DNA of 64,000 nt from Microbacterium sp. SA39 (GCF_000967865.1 NZ_JXRU01000024.1:19841-83840), one strand, 5' to 3'. Shown: positions 1 to 9,059, counted from the stretch's first letter. Notes: generated by a model from the letters alone, not told the origin. Numbers and translations: made by a program.

Positions 1-1120
1 CCGCCTCGTAGTAGCGCAGGTAGAACGTGTACTTCGGGTCGGTGTACTCCTCGCCGATCTTCTGGAACTCCTCGGTCGCGGCGGTCGCCTTGGGGTTGAA
101 CGGCAGGTTGCCCTGCTGCTCCGACCATGCCGTCTGCGCATTGGTTCCCATCCACCACTCGGAGTACTTCAGGCCGAGGTCTCGCTGCGCCGACTTCTCG
201 GGCACGCAGATCGGAGCGGTCTCGATCGCGACCGGGACGACCTCCTGGTCGGCGTTCACGTTCGGGATCGGGAACACGCCCCAGTCCTTCCCGCTCTCGA
301 GGCCGACCGTGTCGAGGGTGCTGGAGTACCAGGTGCCGAAGGGGACCATCGCGATCTCCTGGTCCTTGATCTGCGTCTCGGCCGGAGTCTTGGAACCGGG
401 GTCGGAGAAGTATCCCTTCTCCTTCATGTCGAGCCAGACGTTCATGACGTCGACGACCTCGGGGTCGGTGAACTTCGCCTCGCCGCTCACGAGGTCCTCG
501 TAGAGTTCGACGTCTGTGCCCGCCACGAGGATCTGGAACCAGACGAATGCCCAGGGGTTGCCGCCCGAGTTCCAGAACGGGGCGATGCCCGCATCTACCA
601 GGGTGTCGGAGACCGCCATCATCTCGTCCCACGTGGTCGGCACCTCGAGGCCGAGCTCGGAGAACGTGCGCTTGTCGTAGTACATGACCCAGTCGTCGAC
701 GCTGATCGGCGTGCAGTACTGGGCGCCGTCGATCGTGTAGAGATCCTTGACCGACTCGCTCACGTCGCCGTCGGCGATCGCCTTCTCCCAGATGTCGGTC
801 GTCTCTACCACGAGACCTTCGGCGACGAGCTCCTCCAGCGGCGAACCGGTGTGCCAGGTGAAGAGGCCCGGTGCCTTGTTCGAGCGGAAGGACTGCTTGA
901 TGAACGCCTGGAACGCATTCTGGTCGGCGTAGTACTTCGGATCCAGCGCAATGTCGATGTCCTCCTCGCCGACGGCGGAGAACTTCTCGAAGTCCCAGCT
1001 CTTGTCGGTGACGAAATTCAGGTCGCCGGAGGAGGCGGAGGACGAGCCGGCGCAGCCCGCGGCGGATGCCACGATCGCCAGTGCAGCCGTGACTGCGGCT
1101 GCTTTACGAGGGAACTTCAC
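1..1120 (-). CDS. Carbohydrate ABC transporter substrate-binding protein (family 1), 3' end outside window
   Basis: Extracellular solute-binding lipoprotein that would deliver a sugar or oligosaccharide to an ABC importer. About 373 codons are visible; the C-terminus runs off the left edge. The chosen start is GTG at 1118-1120, preceded by AAAGGAG. A short basic N-terminus, hydrophobic stretch and lipobox ending in AAGC mark it as a lipoprotein. The body has family-1 SBP features: DDWVMYYDKRTF, the phrase VPTTWDEM, a GGNPWAF segment and a C-terminal WWMGTNAQTAW motif. It is divergent from a LacI regulator and has a LacI-type operator upstream at 1182-1196, so induction by its sugar is likely. 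The permease genes probably lie to the left of the window. The exact sugar cannot be read from sequence. Confidence 0.9.
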   Translation of the reverse strand, partial: MKFPRKAAAVTAALAIVASAAGCAGSSSASSGDLNFVTDKSWDFEKFSAVGEEDIDIALDPKYYADQNAFQAFIKQSFRSNKAPGLFTWHTGSPLEELVAEGLVVETTDIWEKAIADGDVSESVKDLYTIDGAQYCTPISVDDWVMYYDKRTFSELGLEVPTTWDEMMAVSDTLVDAGIAPFWNSGGNPWAFVWFQILVAGTDVELYEDLVSGEAKFTDPEVVDVMNVWLDMKEKGYFSDPGSKTPAETQIKDQEIAMVPFGTWYSSTLDTVGLESGKDWGVFPIPNVNADQEVVPVAIETAPICVPEKSAQRDLGLKYSEWWMGTNAQTAWSEQQGNLPFNPKATAATEEFQKIGEEYTDPKYTFYLRYYEA

Positions 1121-1181
1121 GGCGGAACTCCTTTGTTCGGTACGAGGGCCAAGACCGGATCACGAGGTGAGAGCGCCGTCT

Positions 1182-1196
1182 TGGTATCGTTATCAG
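1182..1196. promoter_or_regulatory. LacI-family operator upstream of the sugar-binding protein
   Basis: The sequence TGGTATCGTTATCAG is a near-palindrome centred on CG, the usual layout of LacI/GalR operators. It differs by only two mirror-related bases from TGGTAACGATATCAG at 2389-2403 on the other side of the lacI-type gene. It lies about 60 bp upstream of the binding-protein start. Binding by the adjacent regulator is inferred. Confidence 0.75.
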
Positions 1197-1331
1197 AATC
1201 GGACTGTAACACGAGGCCGGAGCAGAGGGCAAGGAAGTCGTCCGCCGCCGTCGCGTCGTCTTCCGGCGGCGCGAAGACGCGCTCGCCCCGAGAAAGCCGC
1301 CGCTCACCACGGGTGCGGATACCATGACGGC

Positions 1332-2348
1332 ATGCCCGACCACCTCGCTCCTCACCGCGGTGCCGCCGCACCCACCGTGCAGGACGTGGCGGCCGCTGCG
1401 GGCGTCTCACCCATGACGGTGTCACGCGTGCTCAACGGCGGACCCAACGTGCGACCCCAGAAGATCCAGGCTGTCCTCGACGCCGCCGCAGCACTCGGAT
1501 ATCGCCGGAACGAGAACGCGCGCAGCATCCGTCCCGGCCAGCGCACCGGACTGCTCGGCGTCATCATCACCAACGTCGCGAACCCGTACTACGCCCAGGT
1601 GCAGCTCGGGGTGGAGGAGATCGTCTCCTCTGACGGCATGCGGCTGCTCGTCGGCAACAGCGGCGAGGACGTCCACCGTGAACGCGCCCTCGTCAACGAC
1701 TTCATCGGACGCAAGGTCGACGGCTTGATCGTGGTCCCCGCCGGCGGAGACGTCGCGCACCTGCGCGCTGCCACGGCGGTCGGCATCCCCCTCGCCCTCG
1801 CCTCGCGGCAGGTCGACGGCGTCGATGCCGACGTCGTGCTCGTCGATGACGAGGGCGGCGCACGAGACGGCACCGCGCACCTGCTCGCCGAGGGGCACCG
1901 ACGCATCGCCTTCCTCGGGAACCGCTCGTCCGTGTTCACCAGCCGCCGCCGTCAGCAGGGGTTCGAGCGGGCGCATGCCGAGGCCGGAGTCGCGTTCGAC
2001 CCGATCCTGCTGCGCGCGGGTCAGAATGACGATGCGACCGCCCACGACGTGACGCTCGAGCTCCTCGCGCTCGACGAGCCGCCGACCGCGATCTTCAGCG
2101 CGAACAACCGGAACACCGTGGGCGCATTGCGCGCCCTCTCCGAGCGCCGCGACCTCGCCGAGTCGCTGCGGATCGTCGCCTTCGATGACTTCGAACTCTC
2201 GAGCCTCGTTCCGTTCGCGCTCTCGGTGATCGAGCACGACCCTCGAGAACTCGGTCGCACCGCGGCGCGCATGGTGATGGCGCGCCTGCACTCGACGGTC
2301 GACAGCGTCGCGCAGACGATCGAACTGCCCACGCACTTCCGGCCCTGA
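1332..2348 (+). CDS. LacI family transcriptional regulator
   Basis: DNA-binding sugar-responsive regulator of 338 aa, a normal length for the family. The helix-turn-helix near residues 16-36 (VQDVAAAAGVSPMTVSRVLN) includes the hinge-helix start, and the rest matches a periplasmic-binding-protein-like effector domain (GVIITNVANPYYAQ, VDGLIVVPAGG, GHRRIAFLGN, RIVAFDDFELSS, ELGRTAARM). ATG at 1332 is chosen because it places the HTH close to the N-terminus; longer in-frame extensions would overlap the divergent gene's leader. It is flanked by two matching operators, one before the divergent sugar-binding protein and one before the mannose-6-phosphate isomerase-like gene, so it probably represses both. 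The effector is unknown. Confidence 0.93.
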   Translation: MPDHLAPHRGAAAPTVQDVAAAAGVSPMTVSRVLNGGPNVRPQKIQAVLDAAAALGYRRNENARSIRPGQRTGLLGVIITNVANPYYAQVQLGVEEIVSSDGMRLLVGNSGEDVHRERALVNDFIGRKVDGLIVVPAGGDVAHLRAATAVGIPLALASRQVDGVDADVVLVDDEGGARDGTAHLLAEGHRRIAFLGNRSSVFTSRRRQQGFERAHAEAGVAFDPILLRAGQNDDATAHDVTLELLALDEPPTAIFSANNRNTVGALRALSERRDLAESLRIVAFDDFELSSLVPFALSVIEHDPRELGRTAARMVMARLHSTVDSVAQTIELPTHFRP

Positions 2349-2388
2349 GCGCATCGGCAGGTGGACATTCGGCGCTCGTTGTGTAAAT

Positions 2389-2403
2389 TGGTAACGATAT
2401 CAG
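2389..2403. promoter_or_regulatory. LacI-family operator upstream of the isomerase-like gene
   Basis: TGGTAACGATATCAG lies about 57 bp upstream of the downstream gene's ATG and about 40 bp after the lacI-type stop. It shares 13 of 15 positions with the site at 1182-1196, with the differing bases at symmetrical positions, as expected for two sites of one LacI protein. Confidence 0.75.
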
Positions 2404-2459
2404 CGCGGTGCCTCCGAAGTGAGGCACGGCGCGGAGCTTCATCGAGAAAGGCTGCAGCG

Positions 2460-4238
2460 ATGCACCACCCCCACGAGCGCGACAGCGCGACGGCGACGTC
2501 TGCCTACGATCGCTCGCCCGCGATCGACCTTCCCGCGGGAGAGCAGATCCGCCGGGGAGGCGAGGCTTGGCGCCCGCTGCTTCACGCTGCGGCCGCCCTG
2601 GGCATCCGTCCGCTGATCGCCGTCGACGCCTACCCGGGAGCCGACGTGGCCACGCTCCTGACCCAGCTGGGCGCGGCGTTCCCCGAGTACGAGGTCATCG
2701 ATGTCGAGCGTGCAGCGCTTTCGGCCCCGCAGCTCGCCGAGAACTTCCGGGCGAACCTCACGGACGATCGGGTCTTCGGTGTGATGTCGCACGCGACGAT
2801 CGAGTCCTTCTACGCCCCCGAGGGCATCGAGGCACTGCGAGCCGAGGTGCGCGAGCGCGCGAGCGGAATGATCCTCGTGGGTTGGGGCGCCGCCACGATC
2901 GCGGAACCCGACATCACCGTCCTCGGGGAGATGGCCCGGTGGGAGATCCAGCTCCGATACCGGCGGGGGATGCCGAACTGGCACGCCGGGAATCACGAGG
3001 AAGACCCACTGCGCAAGATCAAGCGCGGCTACTTCCTCGAGTGGCGCGCCGCCGACCGGCACAAGCGACCGCTCTTCGACGCCGCCGACTTCGTGCTCGA
3101 CCTCAACGACGCGTCCGATCCGGCGCTGATCACCGGCGACGCTTTCCGCGGGGCGCTCGCCTCCGCGCTGACGCGGCCGTTCCGCGTCGTCCCCTACTTC
3201 GACCCCGGCGTCTGGGGCGGGCAGTGGATGAAGCAGGTCTGCGGACTCGACGACTCCGAGCCGAATTACGCCTGGTCGTTCGACGGCGTGCCCGAGGAGA
3301 ACAGCCTGCTGCTCTCGGACGGAGTTTCGACCTTCCAGATCCCCGCGACCGACCTGGTCTTCCGGCATCCGCGCGAGCTTCTCGGCGAACGCACGTTCGC
3401 GCGGTTCGGCGCGGAATTCCCGATCCGCTTCGACCTGCTCGACACGATGGACGGCGGGAACCTCTCGCTGCAGGTGCATCCGCTCACCGACTACATCCAG
3501 GACCGATTCGGGATGGCCTATACACAGGATGAGAGCTACTACCTGCTGGATGCCGGTGACGACGCGGTCGTCTACCTCGGACTGAAGACGGGAGTGGACC
3601 GGCAGCGACTCACCGACGACCTCTCACGGGCTCAGGCCGGAGAGATCTCCTTCCCTGCGGAGGACTACGTGAACACGTTCCCAGCGAAGAAGCACGACCA
3701 CTTCGCGATCCCCGCCGGCACGGTGCACTGCTCGGGGCGCAACTCGATGGTGCTCGAGATCTCGGCGACGCCGTACATCTTCACCTTCAAGATGTGGGAC
3801 TGGGACCGGGTCGGCCTCGACGGCGCCCCGCGCCCGATCCACCTCGATCACGCGTTGGCCAACATCCAGTGGGACCGTGACACCGAGTGGACGACCGCCA
3901 ACCTCGTCGACCAGGTCGAGCCGGTGTCGGCGGGAGACGGATGGCGCGAGGAGCGTACCGGCCTTCACGAACTGGAGTTCATCGAGGTGCGCCGGCACTG
4001 GTTCGACGGCACCGTGCCGCACGACACGCAGGGCACGGTCAACGTCCTGAACCTCGTCGAAGGACGCGAGGTCATCGTCGAATCGCCGACCGACGATTTC
4101 GCGCCTTTCGTGGTGCACTACGCCGAGACCTTCATCGTGCCGGCCGCCGTCGGGGCCTACACGATCCGCCCGCACGGTTCGGGCGTCGGCATCCGACACG
4201 CCACCGTCAAGGCGTCGGTTCGCGACACCGCGACCTGA
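2460..4238 (+). CDS. Class I mannose-6-phosphate isomerase-like cupin with extra N-terminal domain
   Basis: A 592-aa protein. The C-terminal portion (from about residue 240) is a type I phosphomannose isomerase cupin: the metal-binding LSLQVHP motif, then HDHFAIPAGTVHCSG and the GNSMVLEIS-like strand (here RNSMVLEIS) are present, so interconversion of mannose-6-phosphate and fructose-6-phosphate is the family reaction. The first 230 residues resemble a nucleotide/uridine-kinase-like fold (LIAVDAYPGADV, RGYFLEWRAADRHK) but lack a GKS/T P-loop, so kinase activity is doubtful. The start ATG at 2460 has GAAAGG about 10 nt upstream. A LacI operator precedes it and a sugar-binding protein is on the other side of the regulator, suggesting mannose or mannoside use. 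The substrate is inferred. Confidence 0.8.
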   Translation: MHHPHERDSATATSAYDRSPAIDLPAGEQIRRGGEAWRPLLHAAAALGIRPLIAVDAYPGADVATLLTQLGAAFPEYEVIDVERAALSAPQLAENFRANLTDDRVFGVMSHATIESFYAPEGIEALRAEVRERASGMILVGWGAATIAEPDITVLGEMARWEIQLRYRRGMPNWHAGNHEEDPLRKIKRGYFLEWRAADRHKRPLFDAADFVLDLNDASDPALITGDAFRGALASALTRPFRVVPYFDPGVWGGQWMKQVCGLDDSEPNYAWSFDGVPEENSLLLSDGVSTFQIPATDLVFRHPRELLGERTFARFGAEFPIRFDLLDTMDGGNLSLQVHPLTDYIQDRFGMAYTQDESYYLLDAGDDAVVYLGLKTGVDRQRLTDDLSRAQAGEISFPAEDYVNTFPAKKHDHFAIPAGTVHCSGRNSMVLEISATPYIFTFKMWDWDRVGLDGAPRPIHLDHALANIQWDRDTEWTTANLVDQVEPVSAGDGWREERTGLHELEFIEVRRHWFDGTVPHDTQGTVNVLNLVEGREVIVESPTDDFAPFVVHYAETFIVPAAVGAYTIRPHGSGVGIRHATVKASVRDTAT

Positions 4239-4287
4239 CTCAGGCTCGGTCTCGGGTGGGCTGGATGCCGACGTGTGCTCCCGTGGA

Positions 4288-5652
4288 TCAGGCCGTGCGG
4301 ATCAGCTTCTTGTTCACGAACTCGTCGGCACCCAGGAAGCCCAGCTCGCGGCCGATGCCGCTGCGCTTCACGCCGCCGAACGGCAGCTCCGGGCTGTCCG
4401 CGAGCACGAGGTTCACATAGACCATGCCGGCCTCGATCTGATCCGCCACACGCGCCGCCTGCTCGGCATCCGTCGAGAAGAGGTACGAGCCGAGGCCGAA
4501 CGGCGTGCCGTTGGCGATGCGCACGGCATCCGCCTCATCCGTCGCGCGGTAGACGACCGCGACGGGACCGAAGAACTCCTCGCTCCACGCCGCCATCTGC
4601 TCGGTCACGCCGGTGAGCACCGTCGGCTCGAAGAAGGCGCCGCTGCGGCCTCCGCCGAGGGCGAGTCGAGCACCTGCTTCGATGGCCCGGGCCACCTGCT
4701 TCTGCAGGGAGGCCGCCGCCTCCTCCGAGGAGAGCGGGCCCAGCACCGCGTCGTCGGCGAGGGGCTCGACCGCGGCGTGCGCGCCCATCCGCTCGACGAA
4801 CTTCGCCAGGAACTCCTCGTACAGGTCGTCCGCGATGATGAACCGCTTGGCGCCGTTGCAGGACTGTCCGCTGTTGTCGAGGCGCGCGTCGACCGCAGCC
4901 TGCACCGTGGCGCCGAGGTCGTCGGTCGACAGCAGGATGAACGGGTCGGATCCGCCGAGCTCCAGCACGACCTTCTTGAGGTGCCGGCCGGCCGTCTCGG
5001 CGACGCTCGAGCCCGCGCCCTCCGAGCCGGTCAGCGAGACGCCCTGCACCCGCGGGTCGGCGATGATGTCGGCCGCCTGCGCGTTCGAGATGTAGAGGTT
5101 CGCGTAGGCACCCTCGGGGAAACCGGCGTCGTGGAAGATCTGACCGATGGCGGCCGACGACTCGGGGCACTGACGGGCGTGCTTCAGCAGGATCGGGTTG
5201 CCGATCAGCAGGTTCGGCGCCGCGAAACGCGCGACCTGGTAGTACGGGAAGTTCCACGGCATGACGCCGAGCAGCGGGCCCAGAGCGGACCGGCGGATGA
5301 CGGCGGTGCCGTCGCCCTGGATGCTCAATTGCTGATCCTTGAGGATCTCTTCCGCATTGTCGGCGTAGTACTCGATGATGTCGGCCGCGAAGTCGACCTC
5401 GCCCAGTGCACCCTCGAGGATCTTCCCCATCTCGCGCACGATCAGCTGCGCGAGCTCCTCCCGGCGCTCCCGGTGGAGGCGCGCCACCTCGCGGAGCAGC
5501 GCGGCGCGCTCCGCGACACTGCTCGAGCGGGACCAGCCGCGGAACGCCGCATCGGCGGCATCCACCGCCTCCCCGACCTGCGCGTCGGTGATCTCGTCGT
5601 AGGTGTTGAGCACGGACCCGGTCGCGGGGTCGGTCACGCTGTAGACAGCCAT
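4288..5652 (-). CDS. NAD(P)-dependent aldehyde dehydrogenase, succinate-semialdehyde dehydrogenase type
   Basis: Oxidises an aldehyde to its acid in the cytoplasm. It has 454 aa, the length typical of actinobacterial GabD1-like enzymes. Conserved parts are PWNFPYYQ near residues 133-139, the general base Glu231 in VVLELGGSDPF, catalytic Cys265 in NSGQSCNGAKRF and the C-terminal ELPFGGVKRSG motif. ATG at 5652 begins MAVYSVTDPATG. It is the last gene of a three-gene operon (permease, alcohol dehydrogenase, this gene), 50 bp after the alcohol dehydrogenase. This suggests two-step oxidation of an imported amino alcohol or related compound. Succinate semialdehyde is the nearest family substrate, but the context leaves the true aldehyde open. 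Confidence 0.9.
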   Translation of the reverse strand: MAVYSVTDPATGSVLNTYDEITDAQVGEAVDAADAAFRGWSRSSSVAERAALLREVARLHRERREELAQLIVREMGKILEGALGEVDFAADIIEYYADNAEEILKDQQLSIQGDGTAVIRRSALGPLLGVMPWNFPYYQVARFAAPNLLIGNPILLKHARQCPESSAAIGQIFHDAGFPEGAYANLYISNAQAADIIADPRVQGVSLTGSEGAGSSVAETAGRHLKKVVLELGGSDPFILLSTDDLGATVQAAVDARLDNSGQSCNGAKRFIIADDLYEEFLAKFVERMGAHAAVEPLADDAVLGPLSSEEAAASLQKQVARAIEAGARLALGGGRSGAFFEPTVLTGVTEQMAAWSEEFFGPVAVVYRATDEADAVRIANGTPFGLGSYLFSTDAEQAARVADQIEAGMVYVNLVLADSPELPFGGVKRSGIGRELGFLGADEFVNKKLIRTA

Positions 5653-5702
5653 GTCGTGGTTCCTTCTTTCGTCGGGAGGGCGGAGAGATAGGTCGGAACG
5701 CT

Positions 5703-6815
5703 CTAGGCGCGGAGTCCGGGGATGAGCAGCTGGCGCAGCGCGTCGCCGGTGGCGAGTAGGTCGAGGCTGGCCTCGGCCTCTTCGAGCGGACGGTGCGCGC
5801 TGATGAGCTCGTCGACGAGCAGTCGGCCGGCCATGTACTCGTCGACCAACCACGGGATGTCGCGCGACGGCTTGATGCCCCCGTAGTTCGAGCCGATGAT
5901 CCGCTGGTCGAGATCGACGAGCGTCTGCGGCTCGAACGACACCGTCGACCCCGCGGGCGGGATGCCGACGACCACGGCGCTGCCGCCGATCGCCAGGCTG
6001 CGGATGCACTGGTCGGTGACCGCACCCTTGCCGATCGCGTCGAACGCGAAGTCGACCCCGTCTCCGCTGAGCTGGCGGATCCGTTCGACCACATCCATCC
6101 CGGGCTCGACGGCGATCGAGTCGGTCGCGCCGACCCTGCGGGCGAGCGCGAGCTTGTCGGGGCGCACGTCGACCGCGATGATCTGCGCGGCGCCGGCGAG
6201 GCGGGCGCCCTGGATGATCGACAGGCCGACGCCACCGCATCCGATCACGGCGACGGTCGACCCGGCCGGCACCTGCGCCGAGTTCACGACCGCGCCGACT
6301 CCGGTCGCGATCGCGCAGCCGATGATCGAGATCGCCTCCAGCGGAGCGTCGTCACGCACCTTGATGGCGCCGGATGCCGGAACGACGGCGCGCTCGGCGA
6401 ACGCCGACGTGCCGAGGTAGTGGTGGACCGTCTCGCCACCGACGCTCAGCCGTGAGGTTCCGTCGTTCAGGGTGCCGCCCAGGGCGACGATCCCGGCGGC
6501 GACCTCGCAGCGCACCTCGCGCCCGAGCAGGCAGTTGCGACATTCGCCGCACGGCGCGACCCAGGAGAGCACGACGTGGTCGCCGATCGCGAGATCGGTG
6601 ACTCCCTCGCCGACGGCCGAGATCGTGCCGCTGCCCTCGTGGCCGAGGACCAGGGGAAGCGGAAGATCCCAATCGCCCTTCCGCACGTGCAGGTCGGAGT
6701 GGCAGACGCCGGCGGCCGCGATGGTGACCTCGACCTCGTTCGGTCCGGGCGCCTGCAGCTGCACGTCTTCGACGGTGATCGCGGTGGCGCTGTCTCTCAG
6801 GACGACTGCTCTCAT
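5703..6815 (-). CDS. Zinc-dependent medium-chain alcohol dehydrogenase
   Basis: A 370-aa MDR dehydrogenase that oxidises an alcohol to an aldehyde with NAD(P). Visible features: catalytic-zinc Cys in AAGVCHSDLH, GHEGSG, the structural-zinc motif C-x2-C-x2-C-x7-C (CGECRNCLLGREVRC), and the Rossmann motif VIGCGGVGLS followed by an acidic residue in AVDVRPDK, which favours NAD. Length and motifs resemble class III-like/mycothiol-dependent enzymes. ATG at 6815 lies 11 bp after the permease stop, so the genes are co-transcribed. The product aldehyde is probably handled by the downstream aldehyde dehydrogenase. Confidence 0.9.
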   Translation of the reverse strand: MRAVVLRDSATAITVEDVQLQAPGPNEVEVTIAAAGVCHSDLHVRKGDWDLPLPLVLGHEGSGTISAVGEGVTDLAIGDHVVLSWVAPCGECRNCLLGREVRCEVAAGIVALGGTLNDGTSRLSVGGETVHHYLGTSAFAERAVVPASGAIKVRDDAPLEAISIIGCAIATGVGAVVNSAQVPAGSTVAVIGCGGVGLSIIQGARLAGAAQIIAVDVRPDKLALARRVGATDSIAVEPGMDVVERIRQLSGDGVDFAFDAIGKGAVTDQCIRSLAIGGSAVVVGIPPAGSTVSFEPQTLVDLDQRIIGSNYGGIKPSRDIPWLVDEYMAGRLLVDELISAHRPLEEAEASLDLLATGDALRQLLIPGLRA

Positions 6816-6826
6816 GGTGGGGGGCC

Positions 6827-8353
6827 TCACTTGATCTTGTCGGCGGTGTCGGCGGAAAGTGCGGATGCCTCGGCTGCGGCGGCGAGCTCGATCTCGCGGG
6901 TGGCGAGCGCGAACTGCGGGCCTGCCTGGGCGGTGGCGATCCGGGTGCGGAGGCGTGCGAGCCACCAGATCCCGGCGAGCGCCATCGCGACGAGGAACAC
7001 CACGGCGTTCGGCTGGAACGCCGGGAGGAACAGCAGCGCCGACAGGACGGCCCCGAAGACCACGACGCCGAGGATGTAGATCGGCACGCGGAGGCGTCCG
7101 AGGTCGAACGTGCCCGCCGTGTCGGTGGGGATGCGGCCACGCCTGTGAGCGATGAGCAGCCCGATGGTGGTCAGCATGTACACGCCGAAGTAGCCGAGGG
7201 CCGACATCCCGATGATGTACGAGAACGTCTGCTCGTTGGCGAACGCCGAGCAGAGCAGCAGGAACGACATGACTCCGGTCGCCCAGACGGCGGCGGTCGG
7301 GACCTTGTGCTTCTTCGACACCCCGCGAAGGGCTTTCGAACCAGGGAGCATGTTGTCGCGTGCCAGCGCGTAGACCACGCGGGAGGCGACGAGCATGTTC
7401 GCCAGGACGCAGACGAGGATGTTCGTCAGCGCGAGGGCGACCACGAGCTTCGAGAACCACGGCGAGATCTGCTGCGCGAACAGGTCGGCGATCGGCGAGG
7501 CGCTGCCGGCGAGGGTGTCGGGGTCCTTGATCACCAGCAGGAACGTGATGTACATGAAGAACTCGATGACGGATGCCACGCCGAGCGCCAGGAACATCGT
7601 GCGGGGAATCGTGCGTCGGGCGTTCTTCGTCTCCTCGGCGATGTCGGCCGCGGCTTCCACGCCGAGCAGGCCGAAGATGCAGCCGAGGCTCGAGGTGAGC
7701 CACACGACGATGTACGGCGACGGGCCCTCGTCGGTGCCGCCGGTGGAGAAGAGGAAGTCGAGGCTCTGGTGCTCGTTGGTGACGAAGAACGCCACGATCG
7801 CGATGAAGGCCGTCGCCCCGATCGTGACCACGAGCTCGAGGCCGACGCCGATGTTGTTGAGCAGCGTCGCGAGCTTCACGCCGTAGACGTTGATCAACAC
7901 GCACAGCAGGACGATGGCGATCGAGATGCCGATCTGCAGCGGCGTGGACATCTCGAGGCCGAAGAGACTGCCGACGTAGCCGGCCATCACGAACGCGACG
8001 CCGGTGAATCCGCTGATGAAGCCGATCGCTCCGGCGAAGCCGGTGAACCAGCCGAGGCTCGGGTTCACCAGGCGGCTCGTCCACTGGTAGGCGTAGCCCG
8101 AGAGCGGCAGCTTGCTCACCAGGTCGGCAGCGATCAGCGCCCAGATGAAGAAGACTGCGACGGCGATCGGAAACGTCCACACGAAGGCGGGGCCTGCCGT
8201 GCCGAGGCCGAAGCCGAAACCGGAGAACACCGCGGTGGTCGCGCTGATGACCGCGAACCCGAGGAAGAAGGAGGAGACCCCACCGACCGATCGACTGAGT
8301 TTCTGCGTGTAGCCGAGTTCGCCGAGGCGGCGGTCTTCGTCCGAGTTTTCCAT
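6827..8353 (-). CDS. APC family amino acid/amine permease
   Basis: Integral membrane importer of 508 aa with about 12 hydrophobic segments. The N-terminal GYTQKLSRSVGGVSSFFLGF is the characteristic first-helix entry of the amino acid-polyamine-organocation superfamily, and GVEAAADIAEETKNARRTIP is the conserved loop after helix 6. ATG at 8353 gives MENSDEDRRL. It is the first gene of an operon with an alcohol and an aldehyde dehydrogenase, so the cargo may be an amine, amino alcohol or GABA-like compound that is then oxidised. An inverted-repeat element (8483-8537) lies upstream, just past the end of the preceding gene. Confidence 0.9.
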   Translation of the reverse strand: MENSDEDRRLGELGYTQKLSRSVGGVSSFFLGFAVISATTAVFSGFGFGLGTAGPAFVWTFPIAVAVFFIWALIAADLVSKLPLSGYAYQWTSRLVNPSLGWFTGFAGAIGFISGFTGVAFVMAGYVGSLFGLEMSTPLQIGISIAIVLLCVLINVYGVKLATLLNNIGVGLELVVTIGATAFIAIVAFFVTNEHQSLDFLFSTGGTDEGPSPYIVVWLTSSLGCIFGLLGVEAAADIAEETKNARRTIPRTMFLALGVASVIEFFMYITFLLVIKDPDTLAGSASPIADLFAQQISPWFSKLVVALALTNILVCVLANMLVASRVVYALARDNMLPGSKALRGVSKKHKVPTAAVWATGVMSFLLLCSAFANEQTFSYIIGMSALGYFGVYMLTTIGLLIAHRRGRIPTDTAGTFDLGRLRVPIYILGVVVFGAVLSALLFLPAFQPNAVVFLVAMALAGIWWLARLRTRIATAQAGPQFALATREIELAAAAEASALSADTADKIK

Positions 8354-8482
8354 GCGTGCTCTTCTCTGTCGGCGTCGTTGCCCCCCCATGACAAGCCCTG
8401 AGCCTAGGGAGGGGTCTGACAGAGGACAACCGGGGCACTCCCGTTGCTTTCCATCGTGTTCTCCTGTTCCGCGGGGTTCACT

Positions 8483-8537
8483 CCCGTGGCAGTTGTGGCG
8501 GGTGTTGCGGCCGCAGACCGACCACACCTGCCACGGG
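8483..8537. repeat. 3'-end inverted-repeat element (family E-like), 16-bp arms
   Basis: Arms 8483-8498 and 8522-8537 (CCCGTGGCAGTTGTGG and its near-perfect complement, one mismatch) flank a 23-nt loop. The element ends 11 bp from the stop of the VOC gene at 8548, on its 3' side. The right arm with its flank (CCGACCACACCTGCCAC) resembles the arms of the tandem elements at 14822-14976. A transcript through it would form a long hairpin, but no U-tract follows. Confidence 0.8.
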
Positions 8538-8547
8538 GGTGCGCGGG

Positions 8548-9003
8548 TCAGGCCTGGACGTCGAGCACCCAGGTCACGCCGAAGCGGTCGGTGAGCATGC
8601 CGAAGCCGGGCGACCATACGGAGGCCGCCAGCGGCTCGATGATCTCGGCGCCCTCGGCGAGCGCGGTCCAGTAGCGGGTGAGCTCGTCGAGCGAGTCGGC
8701 TTGCAGCGACTGGAAGAAGGTGCGGTCAGTGAGCGTGGCACCGTTCTCGCGTCGTGTCGTGCCTGCGGTGGCGGCGGCATCCGCATCGTCGTGGCCGGGG
8801 ATGTCGTAGGCCAGCAGACGGATGCCGTCGGGGCTCACGAGCTTCCCGAAGACGATCTTGTCAGCGCCCGGCACTCCCGCCGGCATCCCGAAGTCGCCGT
8901 ACGTGGCGAGCGTGACCTCGCCGCCGAAGACGGATGCATAGAACTCGAGCGCCTGTCGCGCGGTGCCGCGGAAGTTGAGGTGCGTGGTGGTCGTGATGGT
9001 CAT
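8548..9003 (-). CDS. PhnB-like VOC (glyoxalase/bleomycin-resistance fold) protein
   Basis: A 151-aa cytosolic protein of the PhnB/YjdN type in the vicinal-oxygen-chelate superfamily. It shows THLNFRGTARQALEFYASVFGG at the start, an internal TDRTFFQSLQADSLDEL segment and the C-terminal DRFGVTWVLD, all typical of that group. The chosen ATG at 9003 follows a perfect AGGAGG; an upstream ATG at 9048 has none. It is divergent from a WYL regulator and shares a 99-bp promoter region with an inverted repeat, so it is probably that regulator's target. No specific reaction is assigned for this subfamily. Confidence 0.88.
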   Translation of the reverse strand: MTITTTTHLNFRGTARQALEFYASVFGGEVTLATYGDFGMPAGVPGADKIVFGKLVSPDGIRLLAYDIPGHDDADAAATAGTTRRENGATLTDRTFFQSLQADSLDELTRYWTALAEGAEIIEPLAASVWSPGFGMLTDRFGVTWVLDVQA

Positions 9004-9059
9004 GGTGTCCTCCTGGATCGCGACGGCCGGAAACGCCGTCATGACCAACGATCACAGGG

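Noticed and set aside
951..1331. Long open reading frame extending the LacI gene upstream across the divergent gene's start
   Set aside because: It is antisense to the binding-protein signal peptide and would put the HTH far from the N-terminus; GC-rich DNA often leaves such frames open.
4288..6240. Open frame suggesting a fused aldehyde dehydrogenase of 650 residues
   Set aside because: Conserved family sequence begins at residue 197 of that frame at ATG 5652; the upstream part is antisense-type composition overlapping the alcohol dehydrogenase gene.
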